From Akkermansia sp. (GTDB lineage: Bacteria > Verrucomicrobiota > Verrucomicrobiia > Verrucomicrobiales > Akkermansiaceae), in the NCBI GenBank assembly GCA_017521405.1, contig JAFXCP010000027.1, forward strand, positions 1-64,000: a stretch of 64,000 bases of DNA, read 5' to 3'. The notes below the pieces were generated by a model. It was not told the origin of the DNA and did not search any database. It saw only the letters and a program-made list of their open reading frames with translations. Shown here piece after piece: positions 7,669 through 16,635 of the stretch (its first letter is position 1; every line of letters starts with the position of its first letter). The position numbers and the translations under genes were made by a program.

Positions 7669-8616
7669 TTATTTGATGATTTTGATTTCCTGGCCGATTT
7701 TGAGTTGGTCGGCCTGTTTTTTGCTCATGTTATTATCCTTCATCACTTTTTTGAGGGATACTTTGTACTTGGCGGCGATTCTGCCAAGGCTTTCGCGGGG
7801 AGCCACTTTGTGGATGATGATGGTGGGGGTGTCTTGGGGCTGCGCGGCGGGTTGTTCCTTGGCTGCCTGAGCTTCCTTTACAGCGGGGGAATTAGCCGGT
7901 ACGGGGATGGCGAGATAGCTGCCGCTGGAGGGGTTGGGGCGTGCGGCGGAATCCGGGTTTGCCGCTTTAAGCGCATCCACGGAGATGCCGTACTGGGCAG
8001 CAATGCGGCCCCATGTATCGCCGGATTTGGTGTGGTATGGCAGGGTAACGGTGCCTTGAGCCGGCTCCGCAGCCGGGGCAGGCTGGGCTACAGCCGGTGC
8101 CGGGGCGGGTGCCGGGGCAGGTTCTGCCGCCGGGGCGGGGGCAATTTCCGCATGGGTAATGCGGAGGGGCTCGGGGTTAGCCGGGCTGTTGCCCAGGGAG
8201 GGGGCTGTTTGGCTAATGTGGTTTTCCTTGGGTTCTGCCGGGGCGGGCTGGGGGGCAGGCTGCACGCTTTGAGCCAGATTCAGCGGGGCGACGGGTTGGG
8301 GTGTTGCCTGCACGGCGGGGGCAGCGGGGGCAGCCGGGGGCGGGGTAATGGTGGGAGCCATGGCGGTGCCGCCGTGGTTGCGCACGATGTTGCCGCGGAG
8401 CATGACGCCGCCGATGACGAGGAGGTGGATGATGACCAGCCCGAGAATGATGCGAAGGACGGCGGCGGGGTTGGTGCGGTCTTCCACAAGTCCTGCGTTG
8501 CTGTGCAGGCGTTTCTGCTTCATGGTATCATTCACGAAGGTGCGTAGGAAGTGGCGTTTGGGGCGTGCGCGGTCGAGGGAGGAATCGCGGAAGGAGGCTC
8601 GGATATCTTTTTTCAT
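7669..8616 (-). CDS. Membrane-anchored double-LysM protein within the dcw operon
   Basis: This 315-residue protein has a basic cytoplasmic N-terminus, one transmembrane segment (about residues 52-74), a long Ala/Pro-rich linker and two C-terminal LysM domains. The first is near KSGDTWGRIAAQYGISVDAL, the second near APRESLGRIAAKYKVSLKKV, and the protein ends in IGQEIKIIK. LysM domains bind N-acetylglucosamine in peptidoglycan, so it is probably a bitopic periplasmic wall-binding protein. It lies between murD and ftsW, with gaps of 31 and 20 bp. That is not a standard dcw gene, and it could be a lineage-specific division or wall factor; no enzymatic domain is seen. Confidence 0.85.
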   Translation of the reverse strand: MKKDIRASFRDSSLDRARPKRHFLRTFVNDTMKQKRLHSNAGLVEDRTNPAAVLRIILGLVIIHLLVIGGVMLRGNIVRNHGGTAMAPTITPPPAAPAAPAVQATPQPVAPLNLAQSVQPAPQPAPAEPKENHISQTAPSLGNSPANPEPLRITHAEIAPAPAAEPAPAPAPAPAVAQPAPAAEPAQGTVTLPYHTKSGDTWGRIAAQYGISVDALKAANPDSAARPNPSSGSYLAIPVPANSPAVKEAQAAKEQPAAQPQDTPTIIIHKVAPRESLGRIAAKYKVSLKKVMKDNNMSKKQADQLKIGQEIKIIK

Positions 8617-8647
8617 AAAATGTTCGTTCTGCTAAAGGAAGGTGGGA

Positions 8648-9976
8648 TTATAGGTTGAGTGTGCGGCGCACGGCATCGCGGAAGCATTGGCCGCGCTGCA
8701 CATAGCCGGTAAATTGGTCAAAAGAGGAGGTGCCGGGGGAGAAGAGGACCACATCCCCTTGCTGCGCTTGCGCGGCAGCAGCGGTTACGGCTTCTTCCAC
8801 CGTTTCTACGCGCAGCACCGGGCATACCGGGGTAAAGGTTTGCTCCAGCTGGGCGGCTATTTGGCCAAAGACGATGCAGAGGCGTGCTTTATCCCGGAGG
8901 AGGGGGGTAATGGGGCTGTAATCCAGGCCTTTATCCTTGCCGCCGGCCAGCAGGATGATGGGGCGTGTTTGGGAGCGCACGGCGGCTTCCGTGGAGTGCA
9001 GGTTCGTACTCTTGGAATCGTTGAGCCAGAGGATGCCGTCTTTTTCCGCTACGGTTTCACAGCGGTGGCCGGGGGGGGAGAAGGAGCGAATGCCCGCTGC
9101 AATGGAGGCATCCTCCAGCCCGGCAGCGCGGCAGGCCAGCAGGGCAGCCATGCAGTTTTCCGCGTTGTGGGCTTGTTCCATGGTGGTGCCGCGCAGGGAG
9201 AGCAGGGGGATGCCCTGTTCGGTAATGTTTTGGCCATCGAAGGCGAGCTGCCCTGTGGCTACGACGGAGGAGAAGCCGAGGCGGCGGGGGCGCAGGTCGG
9301 GGAGTATCTCGCCTTCGCGCACGATGGCTGTTTGGGAGGCATCCATGTTTTCAAAGATGCGGCGCTTGGCGTTGTAATAATCCTCCACGCGTGTATAGCG
9401 GTCCATGTGGTCCGGGGCAAAGTTGAGCCAGATGGCTATTTCCGGGCGGAAGTGGACGATGGTTTCCATTTGGAAGGAGGAGACTTCCAGCACGGCGAAT
9501 TCCGGCTGCGGTTCCATAAGTACAACCTCGGAGAGCGGCAGGCCGTAGTTGCCGCAGGCCACGGCGCTGTGCCCGGCATGTGTGAGGATGTGTTCCAGCA
9601 GGGCAGTGGTGGTGGTTTTGCCGTTCGTGCCGGTAATGGCGATAATGCGCCCGGTGTAGAAGTGCCATGCCAGCTCGGTTTCTGCAATGATGGGGGCATT
9701 CTTCGGGGCGGCAAAGGAGAGGGTCCAGGGGATGTCCGCTTCGATGCCGGGGGAGAGGATGATGAGGTCCGCCGCATAGGCGCGGGCATGCTCCTCTGTG
9801 GCACCGGGGCAGAACTCCACCCCGGGCAGGGGGCGGCAGGTGGCCGCAGGGTTTGCATCGAAGATGCAGATGCGGGCAGCACCCCGGGCGGCAGCCAGTT
9901 TTGCGGCGCTTACACCGCTGCTGCCGCAGCCCAGAACGGCTATTTTTTTACCTTCGGGAAGGAGTTTGCTCTTCAT
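8648..9976 (-). CDS. murD: UDP-N-acetylmuramoyl-L-alanine--D-glutamate ligase MurD
   Basis: MurD adds D-glutamate to UDP-MurNAc-L-Ala in the cytoplasm. The translation begins with a Rossmann-like IAVLGCGSSGVSAAKLAAARG, followed by the ATP loop TGTNGKTTT, and has the Mur ligase C-terminal domain with LLAGGKDKGLDY. I chose the ATG at 9976 (442 residues) because it directly precedes the conserved core. An in-frame ATG at 10018 overlaps the mraY stop (TGATG) and would add 14 residues by translational coupling, so it is a credible alternative. Confidence 0.95.
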   Translation of the reverse strand: MKSKLLPEGKKIAVLGCGSSGVSAAKLAAARGAARICIFDANPAATCRPLPGVEFCPGATEEHARAYAADLIILSPGIEADIPWTLSFAAPKNAPIIAETELAWHFYTGRIIAITGTNGKTTTTALLEHILTHAGHSAVACGNYGLPLSEVVLMEPQPEFAVLEVSSFQMETIVHFRPEIAIWLNFAPDHMDRYTRVEDYYNAKRRIFENMDASQTAIVREGEILPDLRPRRLGFSSVVATGQLAFDGQNITEQGIPLLSLRGTTMEQAHNAENCMAALLACRAAGLEDASIAAGIRSFSPPGHRCETVAEKDGILWLNDSKSTNLHSTEAAVRSQTRPIILLAGGKDKGLDYSPITPLLRDKARLCIVFGQIAAQLEQTFTPVCPVLRVETVEEAVTAAAAQAQQGDVVLFSPGTSSFDQFTGYVQRGQCFRDAVRRTLNL

Positions 9977-10017
9977 GGTGGGGGAAAGGGATGGGGGAAT
10001 GGTTGAGGGTGAGAACA

Positions 10018-11034
10018 TCAGGCGGTAAAGGCGCAGAGGATGCCGGTGGCCGCCAGCAGTAGGGCGATAATCCAGAAGCGCAGGCAAACTTGGGTTTCGC
10101 TCCAGCCGCATTTTTCAAAGTGGTGGTGAATGGGAGCCATGCGGAACAGGCGGCGCCCTTCTCCATACAGTTTGCGGCTCAGCTTAAACCAGCCCACTTG
10201 CAGCATGACGGAGGTGGCCTCCGCCACAAAAACACCGCCCACCAGCACCAGCAGCAGCTCTTGGTGGCAGCATACTGCTACGGTGCCTAAGGCTCCGCCA
10301 AGAGAAAGGGAGCCGGTATCCCCCATGAATACTTTGGCCGGATGGGCATTGAACCACAGGAAACCTAAGCAGGCGGATACGATGGCCAGCAGGAAGGGGG
10401 AAAGCAGCAGTACTTCGCTCCCCAGCAGGAGGATGAAGGTGAGGGCGGCAATGGCCATGCAGCCACTGGCCAAACCATCCAAACCATCCGTCAGGTTCAC
10501 GGCGTTGGAAGCACCGATGATGACGAGCATGGCAAAGGGGATGAAGAAGGGACCGATATCCCACATGCCGCAGAAGGGAACGTACACGAGGGAGGCATTC
10601 GGCAGCAGGAAGTACAGGTATGCTCCGCAGCCCAGAGAGGCTACGGCTTGCAGGGCAATTTTGAACCAGCCGCTCACGCCGTCCGTATTTTGGCGGGTAA
10701 TCTTGGCGTAATCATCCATGAATCCCAGAGCGGCTGTGACGGTGGTGACCACGAGGCAGCATTGAATGCGCGGGTCCGCCAAGTCCGCCACCAGCAGGGT
10801 GGTGAGCAGCACAAGGCCGATAATCATGATGCCGCCCATGGTGGGGGTGCCCACCTTGGCGGAATGCTCCGGCGCATTGGCACACTGGGTGGCCACGCGG
10901 ATGGGCTGCCCGGCTTTCATGGCCCGCAGAATAGCAATGAGGCGCGGCCCGATGAGCATGGAGCCCACAAAGGGAATAAGCAGGGATAACAGGATGACCC
11001 AAAGCGGATCCGGTGTGGTGAGAAGTTGAATCAT
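10018..11034 (-). CDS. mraY: Phospho-MurNAc-pentapeptide-transferase MraY
   Basis: MraY makes lipid I by moving phospho-MurNAc-pentapeptide onto undecaprenyl phosphate in the inner membrane. The 338-residue polytopic protein shows the family motifs HSAKVGTPTMGG, GFMDDYAKI, NAVNLTDGLDGLA, KVFMGDTGSL and the histidine cluster APIHHHFEK. The ATG at 11034 (MIQLLTTPDP) is preferred to the upstream in-frame start at 11130, whose extra residues overlap murF and look non-coding. The result is slightly shorter than the usual 360 residues. Confidence 0.96.
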   Translation of the reverse strand: MIQLLTTPDPLWVILLSLLIPFVGSMLIGPRLIAILRAMKAGQPIRVATQCANAPEHSAKVGTPTMGGIMIIGLVLLTTLLVADLADPRIQCCLVVTTVTAALGFMDDYAKITRQNTDGVSGWFKIALQAVASLGCGAYLYFLLPNASLVYVPFCGMWDIGPFFIPFAMLVIIGASNAVNLTDGLDGLASGCMAIAALTFILLLGSEVLLLSPFLLAIVSACLGFLWFNAHPAKVFMGDTGSLSLGGALGTVAVCCHQELLLVLVGGVFVAEATSVMLQVGWFKLSRKLYGEGRRLFRMAPIHHHFEKCGWSETQVCLRFWIIALLLAATGILCAFTA

Positions 11035-11056
11035 GGCTTGGTGGTGGTGGGAGGGT

Positions 11057-12442
11057 TTAAAGGGTGGGGAAAAGGGTGTGAATGACGCGCTCCATGCCTG
11101 CGGAGCGGGAGCCTTTGAAGAGGAGTACATCGCCTTCCTGCATTATGCTCCGCAGCAGGCGGGCGGCTTCCTCCGGGGTGGGGGTGCTGTATGTGTGCGG
11201 CACTCCGGCGGCAGCGGCTTGCCGCAGGGCTTCTGTTTCCGCACAGGGGCTACCCACAACCAGCACGGCAGCATAGCCCAGTTCTGCGGCGCAGGAGCCC
11301 ATTTCCGCATGGGCTTGGATGCCGCCGGGACCAAGTTCGCCCATGCGCCCCAGCACGGCAATGCTGCGGCCCTTGCCGCGCAGGGTGGCTACGGTTTGCA
11401 GGGCTGCTTTCATGCTTTCGGGGTTAGCATTGTAGGTATCGTCCACCACGGTGTAGGCTTCCGCTTGGCGGCAGGCAAGGCGACCATGGGTGAGGGATGC
11501 TGCGGAGAGTCCTGCGGCGATTTCCTCCAGTGTGCAGCCCAGTTTCCAGCCTGCGGCGGCAGCCAGGAGGCTGTTGCTCACCATGTGGGCACCGGGAATG
11601 GGCAGGTGGATGTCCACCTCTCCCAGCCCTGCAATGGAGAGGGTATACTCTGTACCCAGGAGGGAGGGACGGGGGCGGAGGGCTTGTACGGCACAGCCCT
11701 CTGCGCCTACGGGCAATGGGGTGGCGGCGGTGCTGGCGGCAATGGTGGCGGCAAAATCATCCTGCGCCGGGTAAATCATGAATCCCTCCGGCGGCAGGGC
11801 GCGAGCCACGGTGCATTTTTCCCGGGCAATGGCCTCCCGGCTGCCCAGGTACTCCATGTGGGCGGAGCCGATGGTGGTGATGATGCCGATGTGTGGGCGG
11901 GTCATGCCGCAAAGGGGGGCAAGTTCTCCGGCGTGGTTCATGCCCATTTCCCAGATGGCGGCTTGGGTGCCTTGCGGGGTGGAGAGGATGCTGAGGGGGA
12001 CTCCGATGTGGTTATTCAGGTTCCCTTTGGTGGCAAGGGTGCGGAAATGGCGGCTCAGCACGGCCAGGCACATATCCTTGGTGCTGGTTTTACCACTGGA
12101 GCCGGTAAGGCCGATAACGTGCAGGGGTTCCAAGCGCTGCCGCCACCAGGAGGCAAGTGCTTGCAGGGCCAGCAGGGTATCCGGCACGAGCACAATGCTG
12201 CATTCCGGGGCGAAGTCCCCTTCTTCCAAGCGGGAGACGACAACGGCGGCTGCACCTTTTTGCGAGGCTTCTGCCGCAAAGCGGTTGCCATCGAAACGCT
12301 CCCCGCACAGGGCCAGAAAGATGCAGCCGGGGGTAATGGCACGGCTGTCCGTGGTGAGACCGGCGCAAATGGCACGGCTACCGCAAACCACGGCCTCGCC
12401 GGCGGTGGCTTCCAGCAGTTCACGGAGGGTAAGGTGCGTCAT
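11057..12442 (-). CDS. murF: UDP-MurNAc-tripeptide--D-Ala-D-Ala ligase MurF
   Basis: MurF adds D-Ala-D-Ala to the UDP-MurNAc-tripeptide. The 461-residue protein starts with the MurF-type N-terminal domain (TTDSRAITPGCIFLALCGER), has the ATP-binding TGSSGKTSTKDM, the EMGMNHAGEL segment typical of MurF, and the DDTYNANPESM motif near the start of the C-terminal domain. It sits 20 bp after murE and 22 bp before mraY in the dcw operon. The last step fits the canonical operon order murE-murF-mraY-murD. Confidence 0.96.
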   Translation of the reverse strand: MTHLTLRELLEATAGEAVVCGSRAICAGLTTDSRAITPGCIFLALCGERFDGNRFAAEASQKGAAAVVVSRLEEGDFAPECSIVLVPDTLLALQALASWWRQRLEPLHVIGLTGSSGKTSTKDMCLAVLSRHFRTLATKGNLNNHIGVPLSILSTPQGTQAAIWEMGMNHAGELAPLCGMTRPHIGIITTIGSAHMEYLGSREAIAREKCTVARALPPEGFMIYPAQDDFAATIAASTAATPLPVGAEGCAVQALRPRPSLLGTEYTLSIAGLGEVDIHLPIPGAHMVSNSLLAAAAGWKLGCTLEEIAAGLSAASLTHGRLACRQAEAYTVVDDTYNANPESMKAALQTVATLRGKGRSIAVLGRMGELGPGGIQAHAEMGSCAAELGYAAVLVVGSPCAETEALRQAAAAGVPHTYSTPTPEEAARLLRSIMQEGDVLLFKGSRSAGMERVIHTLFPTL

Positions 12443-12462
12443 ATGGCTGCTTGGTGTGGGGA

Positions 12463-13992
12463 TTAGCGGCGGGGTTGCTCCGGCTTGCGGGAGGGTACGC
12501 TAATGCCTTCCGGGTTTTTTTCCGCATAGTATTTGCGGATGACGGCGGCATCGGAGAAGTTGATGGTTTCTTGGGCGAAGATTTGGTAATTTTCGTGTCC
12601 TTTACCGGCCACCAGTACCACATCCCCCGGGCGAGCTTGTTGCAGTGCCGCGCGGATGGCTTCCTCGCGGTCGGTAATGCGGTGCTGCTTGCCGGTGGGG
12701 ATGCCGGGCATGATTTCATCGATAATGGTTTCCGGGTCCTCGGTGCGGGGGTTATCGCTGGTAACGAGGCAGAGGTCGGAGTAGCGGGCGGCGGCTTCCC
12801 CCATGAGCGGGCGCTTGGTGCGGTCGCGGTCGCCGCCGCAGCCGAAGATGGTGATGAGGCGGCCTTGGCGGCACATGGATTTCATGGTGCGGCACACGTT
12901 TTCCACGGCATCCGGCGTGTGGGCGTAGTCCACAAAGCATTGCACGTTGTTCACGCTGGCTACCAGCTCGATGCGGCCCGGTACCTGTGGGCTTTGGGCC
13001 AGGGCGTTAATGGCATCCGGGAGGGGAACGCCCGCGCTTACGGCACCGGCCAGTGCGGCCAGACTGTTAGAGAGGTTGAATTCTCCGATGAGGGGGGTAC
13101 GCACCAAGTAGCTGCGGCCGTTGTAGCTCAGCTCGTACTGGCTGCCTTTGAGGGTGACTAAGCGCGGCGTGGCCAGAAAATCCGCCCCGGGGCGTGTGCC
13201 GAAGGTGCGTACACGCATAAGGGGGCGCAGCTCCTCCGCCAGGCGGCAGCCGTACTCATCGTCCGTGTTGATGACGGCGGTGGCTTTTTTATCCCCTTCT
13301 GCGGCCATGCGGGTGAAGAGGAGTTTTTTGGCTTGGTAGTACTCCTCCATGCTGTGGTGGTAGTCCAGGTGGTCCTGCGTGAGGTTGGTGAAGATGCCCA
13401 CGCGGAAGTTGGTGCCCGTGGTGCGGTGCTGGTGCAGGGCGTGGGAGGATACTTCCATGCTCACGGCGCGGCAGCCATTGCGGCGCATGGTGGAGAGCAT
13501 TTCCTGCAAGCGGGCGCAGCCCGGGGTGGTGTTGGAGGATGGGGTGCGGCTTTCTCCATCGTCGTAAACGATGGTGCCGATGAGGCCCGCACGCTGCCAA
13601 GCGGCGCGGAAGATGTGATTCACCAAATAGCTGATGGTGGTTTTCCCATTGGTGCCGGTAACGCCCAGTACCAGCATGTCCCGGCTGGGGGTGCCGTTCC
13701 AGCGGCTCATGAGCAGGCCGTCCGCCTCGCGGGTGTCCGGCACTTGCACCCAGCAAAGCCTGCGCGTTTCCGTATCTGCCGGGGCGGGTTCCTCCGCCAC
13801 AATGGCAACGGCTCCGGCGGCTATGGCGGCGGGAATGGCCGTATGCCCGTCGAACTGTGTGCCGCGTACGGCTATGTAGCAGCTGCCGGGCTGCACTTGG
13901 CGGCTGTCATCGGTCAGGCTGCTGAGCGGGGCCCGGAGGCTACCGGTGATGCGGGCGCCGGGTAGGCAGTGGAAAAGTTGGTTGTGGGACAT
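12463..13992 (-). CDS. murE: UDP-MurNAc-L-Ala-D-Glu--meso-diaminopimelate ligase MurE
   Basis: MurE adds the third residue of the stem peptide. The 509-residue translation has the Mur ligase ATP loop TGTNGKTT, the SSNTTPG segment, and the DNPR motif (TSDNPRTEDPE) that in characterised MurE enzymes marks the meso-diaminopimelate-adding type rather than the lysine type. The organism therefore probably has meso-DAP peptidoglycan. I chose the ATG at 13992 (MSHNQLFHCLPG), 25 bp after the ftsI stop. The open frame continues to 14091, but that part overlaps ftsI and is basic and low in complexity. Confidence 0.96.
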   Translation of the reverse strand: MSHNQLFHCLPGARITGSLRAPLSSLTDDSRQVQPGSCYIAVRGTQFDGHTAIPAAIAAGAVAIVAEEPAPADTETRRLCWVQVPDTREADGLLMSRWNGTPSRDMLVLGVTGTNGKTTISYLVNHIFRAAWQRAGLIGTIVYDDGESRTPSSNTTPGCARLQEMLSTMRRNGCRAVSMEVSSHALHQHRTTGTNFRVGIFTNLTQDHLDYHHSMEEYYQAKKLLFTRMAAEGDKKATAVINTDDEYGCRLAEELRPLMRVRTFGTRPGADFLATPRLVTLKGSQYELSYNGRSYLVRTPLIGEFNLSNSLAALAGAVSAGVPLPDAINALAQSPQVPGRIELVASVNNVQCFVDYAHTPDAVENVCRTMKSMCRQGRLITIFGCGGDRDRTKRPLMGEAAARYSDLCLVTSDNPRTEDPETIIDEIMPGIPTGKQHRITDREEAIRAALQQARPGDVVLVAGKGHENYQIFAQETINFSDAAVIRKYYAEKNPEGISVPSRKPEQPRR

Positions 13993-14017
13993 AGCAGGAA
14001 TTTGTACGCTGAAAGTT

Positions 14018-16204
14018 TTATTTTTTATCAGATTCGGAGGATTTTTTGTTTGCGAGGTACTTTTCGTACGCTTCCGGGTCGCTTGGGGCAATGTTCAGCA
14101 CGTTAATCATGCGTTCTGCGGCGGCGCGGAAAATGGGGGCTGCCACTGTGCCGCCGCCCACGTTTACATCCCGGGGGTGTGGCTCGTCAATCACCGTCAT
14201 GACGACCAAGCGGGGTTTATCGATGGGGAGGATGCCGGCAAAGGATACGGTGTAAATGCCATCGTAATATCCGCCGCTTTCCTTTACTTTTTTGGCGGTA
14301 CCGGTTTTACCGCCGATGCGGAAGCCGGGGATGGCGGCGGCTGTGGCGGTACCGCGTCCGCATTCGCCTTTGGCGTGGGTGACGGTTTCCAGGGCGAAGC
14401 GCAGGTCTGCGGCGGTGCGGGGTTTCATTACGCGGCAAATTTCCACGGGGGCGCACTCATCGTACACGGAGCCATCCTCCGCGATGATTTTATCGATGAG
14501 GCGGGGTTTCATACGGATGCCATCGTTTGCGATGGTGGCGTATACCATGGCCATGTGGAGCGGGGATACGGCCACGGAATAGCCGTAGGCAATGCGGGAG
14601 AAGTTGACGATGTTGTTACCGTTGGAGAGGATGCAGGTTTTATCGGTATCGAGGTCGATATCGGTACCCTGCGTAAGCCCGTAGCGCTCCACGTATTCCT
14701 TATACACGGGCCATTTGCATTTGAGTGCAATGTTTGCCGCGCCGGGGTTACTGGATTTTTTCAGTACGCCCCATACGGGGAGAGTGCCGTAATTTACCCG
14801 GCCATCGTTAATGGCTTTGCTCCCGCCGCCCACGGAGAAGGGGTGGCAGCTCACCCAATCCCGAATGCCCATAATGCCTTTATCCACTGCCGCCGTAACG
14901 GCAATTACCTTGAAGGTGGAACCAGGCTCGTAGCGGGTTTGGCAGGCAAAGTGGAAATCGCCGGTAATGTCATTCCCCTTATCGTCCTTTAACTCCCCGC
15001 GTTTGAATTTGCCTTGGTGGGTGATGACTTCTTTGGTGTTGAGGTCGAAGGAGGGGCGGCTTACCATGGCCAGAATATCCCCGTTTCTGGGGTCCACCAC
15101 AATCATGCAGCCGCGTTTGGCGCGGAAGTGGCGCAAGCCTTTATCCAGCTCCTGCTCCACGATGGTTTGCAGGCGCATATCGATGGTGAGGCGCAGGTTC
15201 AGCCCGTGTTTGGGGGGGAGGTAGCGGTCGTCCTCATTGGGGAGTACTTGCCCGCGGGCACCACTGCGGTATTCGCGCATGCCGTCCACCCCGGCCAGAT
15301 AACTTTGGAAATAGCGCTCCACGCCGGCTTTTCCTTTTTTCTCGTGGCCCATGTAGCCCAGCACGTGGCTGAGCATTTCCGGCATCACATAGGAGCGGCG
15401 CATATCCTCCTGTACGATGAGGCCGCGAATGCGGGCATCCTTGAGGGCTTTTTTGATGCGGTCCGCCGTATCGAAATTCAAGCCTTTGGCAAGGTAGATG
15501 TTACGGACGATTTTTTTGGGGGGGAGGCCTTTGGCTTCGGCCTCGCGGTTGTAGGCTTCGATTTCCGGCTGGGCAATGCGGTTGATGATGTCCTGGCGGG
15601 TCATGAAGCGGGAGCGGGTTATACCGTCCGCGCCGGTTTCCTCGATGCGGTTATTCTTCAGGAAAGGGTAAAGCACCTCTGCCACGAGCTTATCGTGCTG
15701 CTCGAAGTAATGCTGCATGATGGCGAGGTCGTAATCCAGCAAGCGGTTAGCAGCGGCATCCTTGGGGTCGATGAATTTGCGGCGGGCTTCCTTGTCCTCC
15801 GGGGAGGATTGGGCATTAGCCAGTAGCTTGGCGCGGCATTTCAGCACGAGTTGGCGGCGTTTTTTATCATCGTGGCGCACCTCTTCCCAGGTGGGGTCAT
15901 GCTGGGCTTGGTTATAGGCCAGGCCATCCACCACCACGGTAATTTCCCGCAGGTGGTAGTGGTTGGCAATCAGCTCGGCACTTTGGATGTTGTTGGTAAG
16001 GATTTCCTCGTTCCTGTCCATGATGATGCCGCGCTGGGCAGGGATGTTTTCCCGCTCAATGAGTTCATCTGCGGCGGAGCGTCCGGCGTTGCGGGAATCC
16101 AGCATCTGCAAATCGACGAGCTGCTTGGCAATGGCACTACTGAATAATAGCACAAAAATGCTCAGTAGCAGACTGCGGCCAGCAAAGGGAATTTTGGTCT
16201 TCAT
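14018..16204 (-). CDS. ftsI: Division transpeptidase FtsI (class B penicillin-binding protein 3)
   Basis: This 728-residue protein crosslinks septal peptidoglycan with FtsW. A short cytoplasmic N-terminus is followed by a transmembrane anchor (about residues 10-26), the PBP dimer domain with the RGIIMDRN signature, and a transpeptidase domain with all three active-site motifs: GSTFK with nucleophile Ser429, SSN, and KTG with Lys633. It is longer than Escherichia coli FtsI (588 residues); the extra residues lie mainly in the non-catalytic domain. It is preceded by the ftsL-like gene and followed by murE, as expected. Confidence 0.95.
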   Translation of the reverse strand: MKTKIPFAGRSLLLSIFVLLFSSAIAKQLVDLQMLDSRNAGRSAADELIERENIPAQRGIIMDRNEEILTNNIQSAELIANHYHLREITVVVDGLAYNQAQHDPTWEEVRHDDKKRRQLVLKCRAKLLANAQSSPEDKEARRKFIDPKDAAANRLLDYDLAIMQHYFEQHDKLVAEVLYPFLKNNRIEETGADGITRSRFMTRQDIINRIAQPEIEAYNREAEAKGLPPKKIVRNIYLAKGLNFDTADRIKKALKDARIRGLIVQEDMRRSYVMPEMLSHVLGYMGHEKKGKAGVERYFQSYLAGVDGMREYRSGARGQVLPNEDDRYLPPKHGLNLRLTIDMRLQTIVEQELDKGLRHFRAKRGCMIVVDPRNGDILAMVSRPSFDLNTKEVITHQGKFKRGELKDDKGNDITGDFHFACQTRYEPGSTFKVIAVTAAVDKGIMGIRDWVSCHPFSVGGGSKAINDGRVNYGTLPVWGVLKKSSNPGAANIALKCKWPVYKEYVERYGLTQGTDIDLDTDKTCILSNGNNIVNFSRIAYGYSVAVSPLHMAMVYATIANDGIRMKPRLIDKIIAEDGSVYDECAPVEICRVMKPRTAADLRFALETVTHAKGECGRGTATAAAIPGFRIGGKTGTAKKVKESGGYYDGIYTVSFAGILPIDKPRLVVMTVIDEPHPRDVNVGGGTVAAPIFRAAAERMINVLNIAPSDPEAYEKYLANKKSSESDKK

Positions 16205-16236
16205 CGTGCGGCAGGTGGAGGATGGATTCCGGAGCC

Positions 16237-16608
16237 TTAGTGCCGGTGCGGCGTTTTGGTGGGAAGGTGGATGGCCATATCACCCGTGCGGCTCATACGG
16301 CGGGCAATTTCAATTTGGCTGCGGTCGATATCGCGGAGGGTGGAATGGTCCTGGCTCAGGCGGTCGCGCATGGCCCAGCGGTTGGTAAGGGCATTGGTTT
16401 TAGCGCGGTGCTGGTTGGTATTCATGGTGCAGGTGGCGATATCCCTGTGCAGCTTGCGGATTTCCGTGCGCACCACCACTTGGCTGCTCTTGAGGCAGGC
16501 ATAGGTAATGCCGCCGGAGCATACCAGTACAGCAAGCAGCACCATCCATACCAAGAAGCTGAAGCTCACTTGGTCGGCATAGCGCGGACTGTGGTGGGTG
16601 GGTGCCAT
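16237..16608 (-). CDS. ftsL: FtsL-like bitopic division protein
   Basis: This small protein (123 residues) has a cytoplasmic N-terminus, a single transmembrane segment (about residues 15-37), and a periplasmic helical part rich in charged residues that could form a short coiled coil, ending in a His-rich tail. FtsL sequences are poorly conserved, so the name rests on topology, size and the position between rsmH and ftsI, where ftsL is normally found. In other bacteria FtsL joins FtsB and FtsQ to activate FtsWI. It lies 27 bp after rsmH and 32 bp before ftsI. Confidence 0.7.
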   Translation of the reverse strand: MAPTHHSPRYADQVSFSFLVWMVLLAVLVCSGGITYACLKSSQVVVRTEIRKLHRDIATCTMNTNQHRAKTNALTNRWAMRDRLSQDHSTLRDIDRSQIEIARRMSRTGDMAIHLPTKTPHRH

Positions 16609-16635
16609 AGAGGGGGGGAGGAGGAAAATCAGGAA

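Noticed and set aside
8648-10111. Upstream extension of MurD beyond 10018
   Set aside because: It overlaps the conserved MraY C-terminus, and the extra residues look non-coding.
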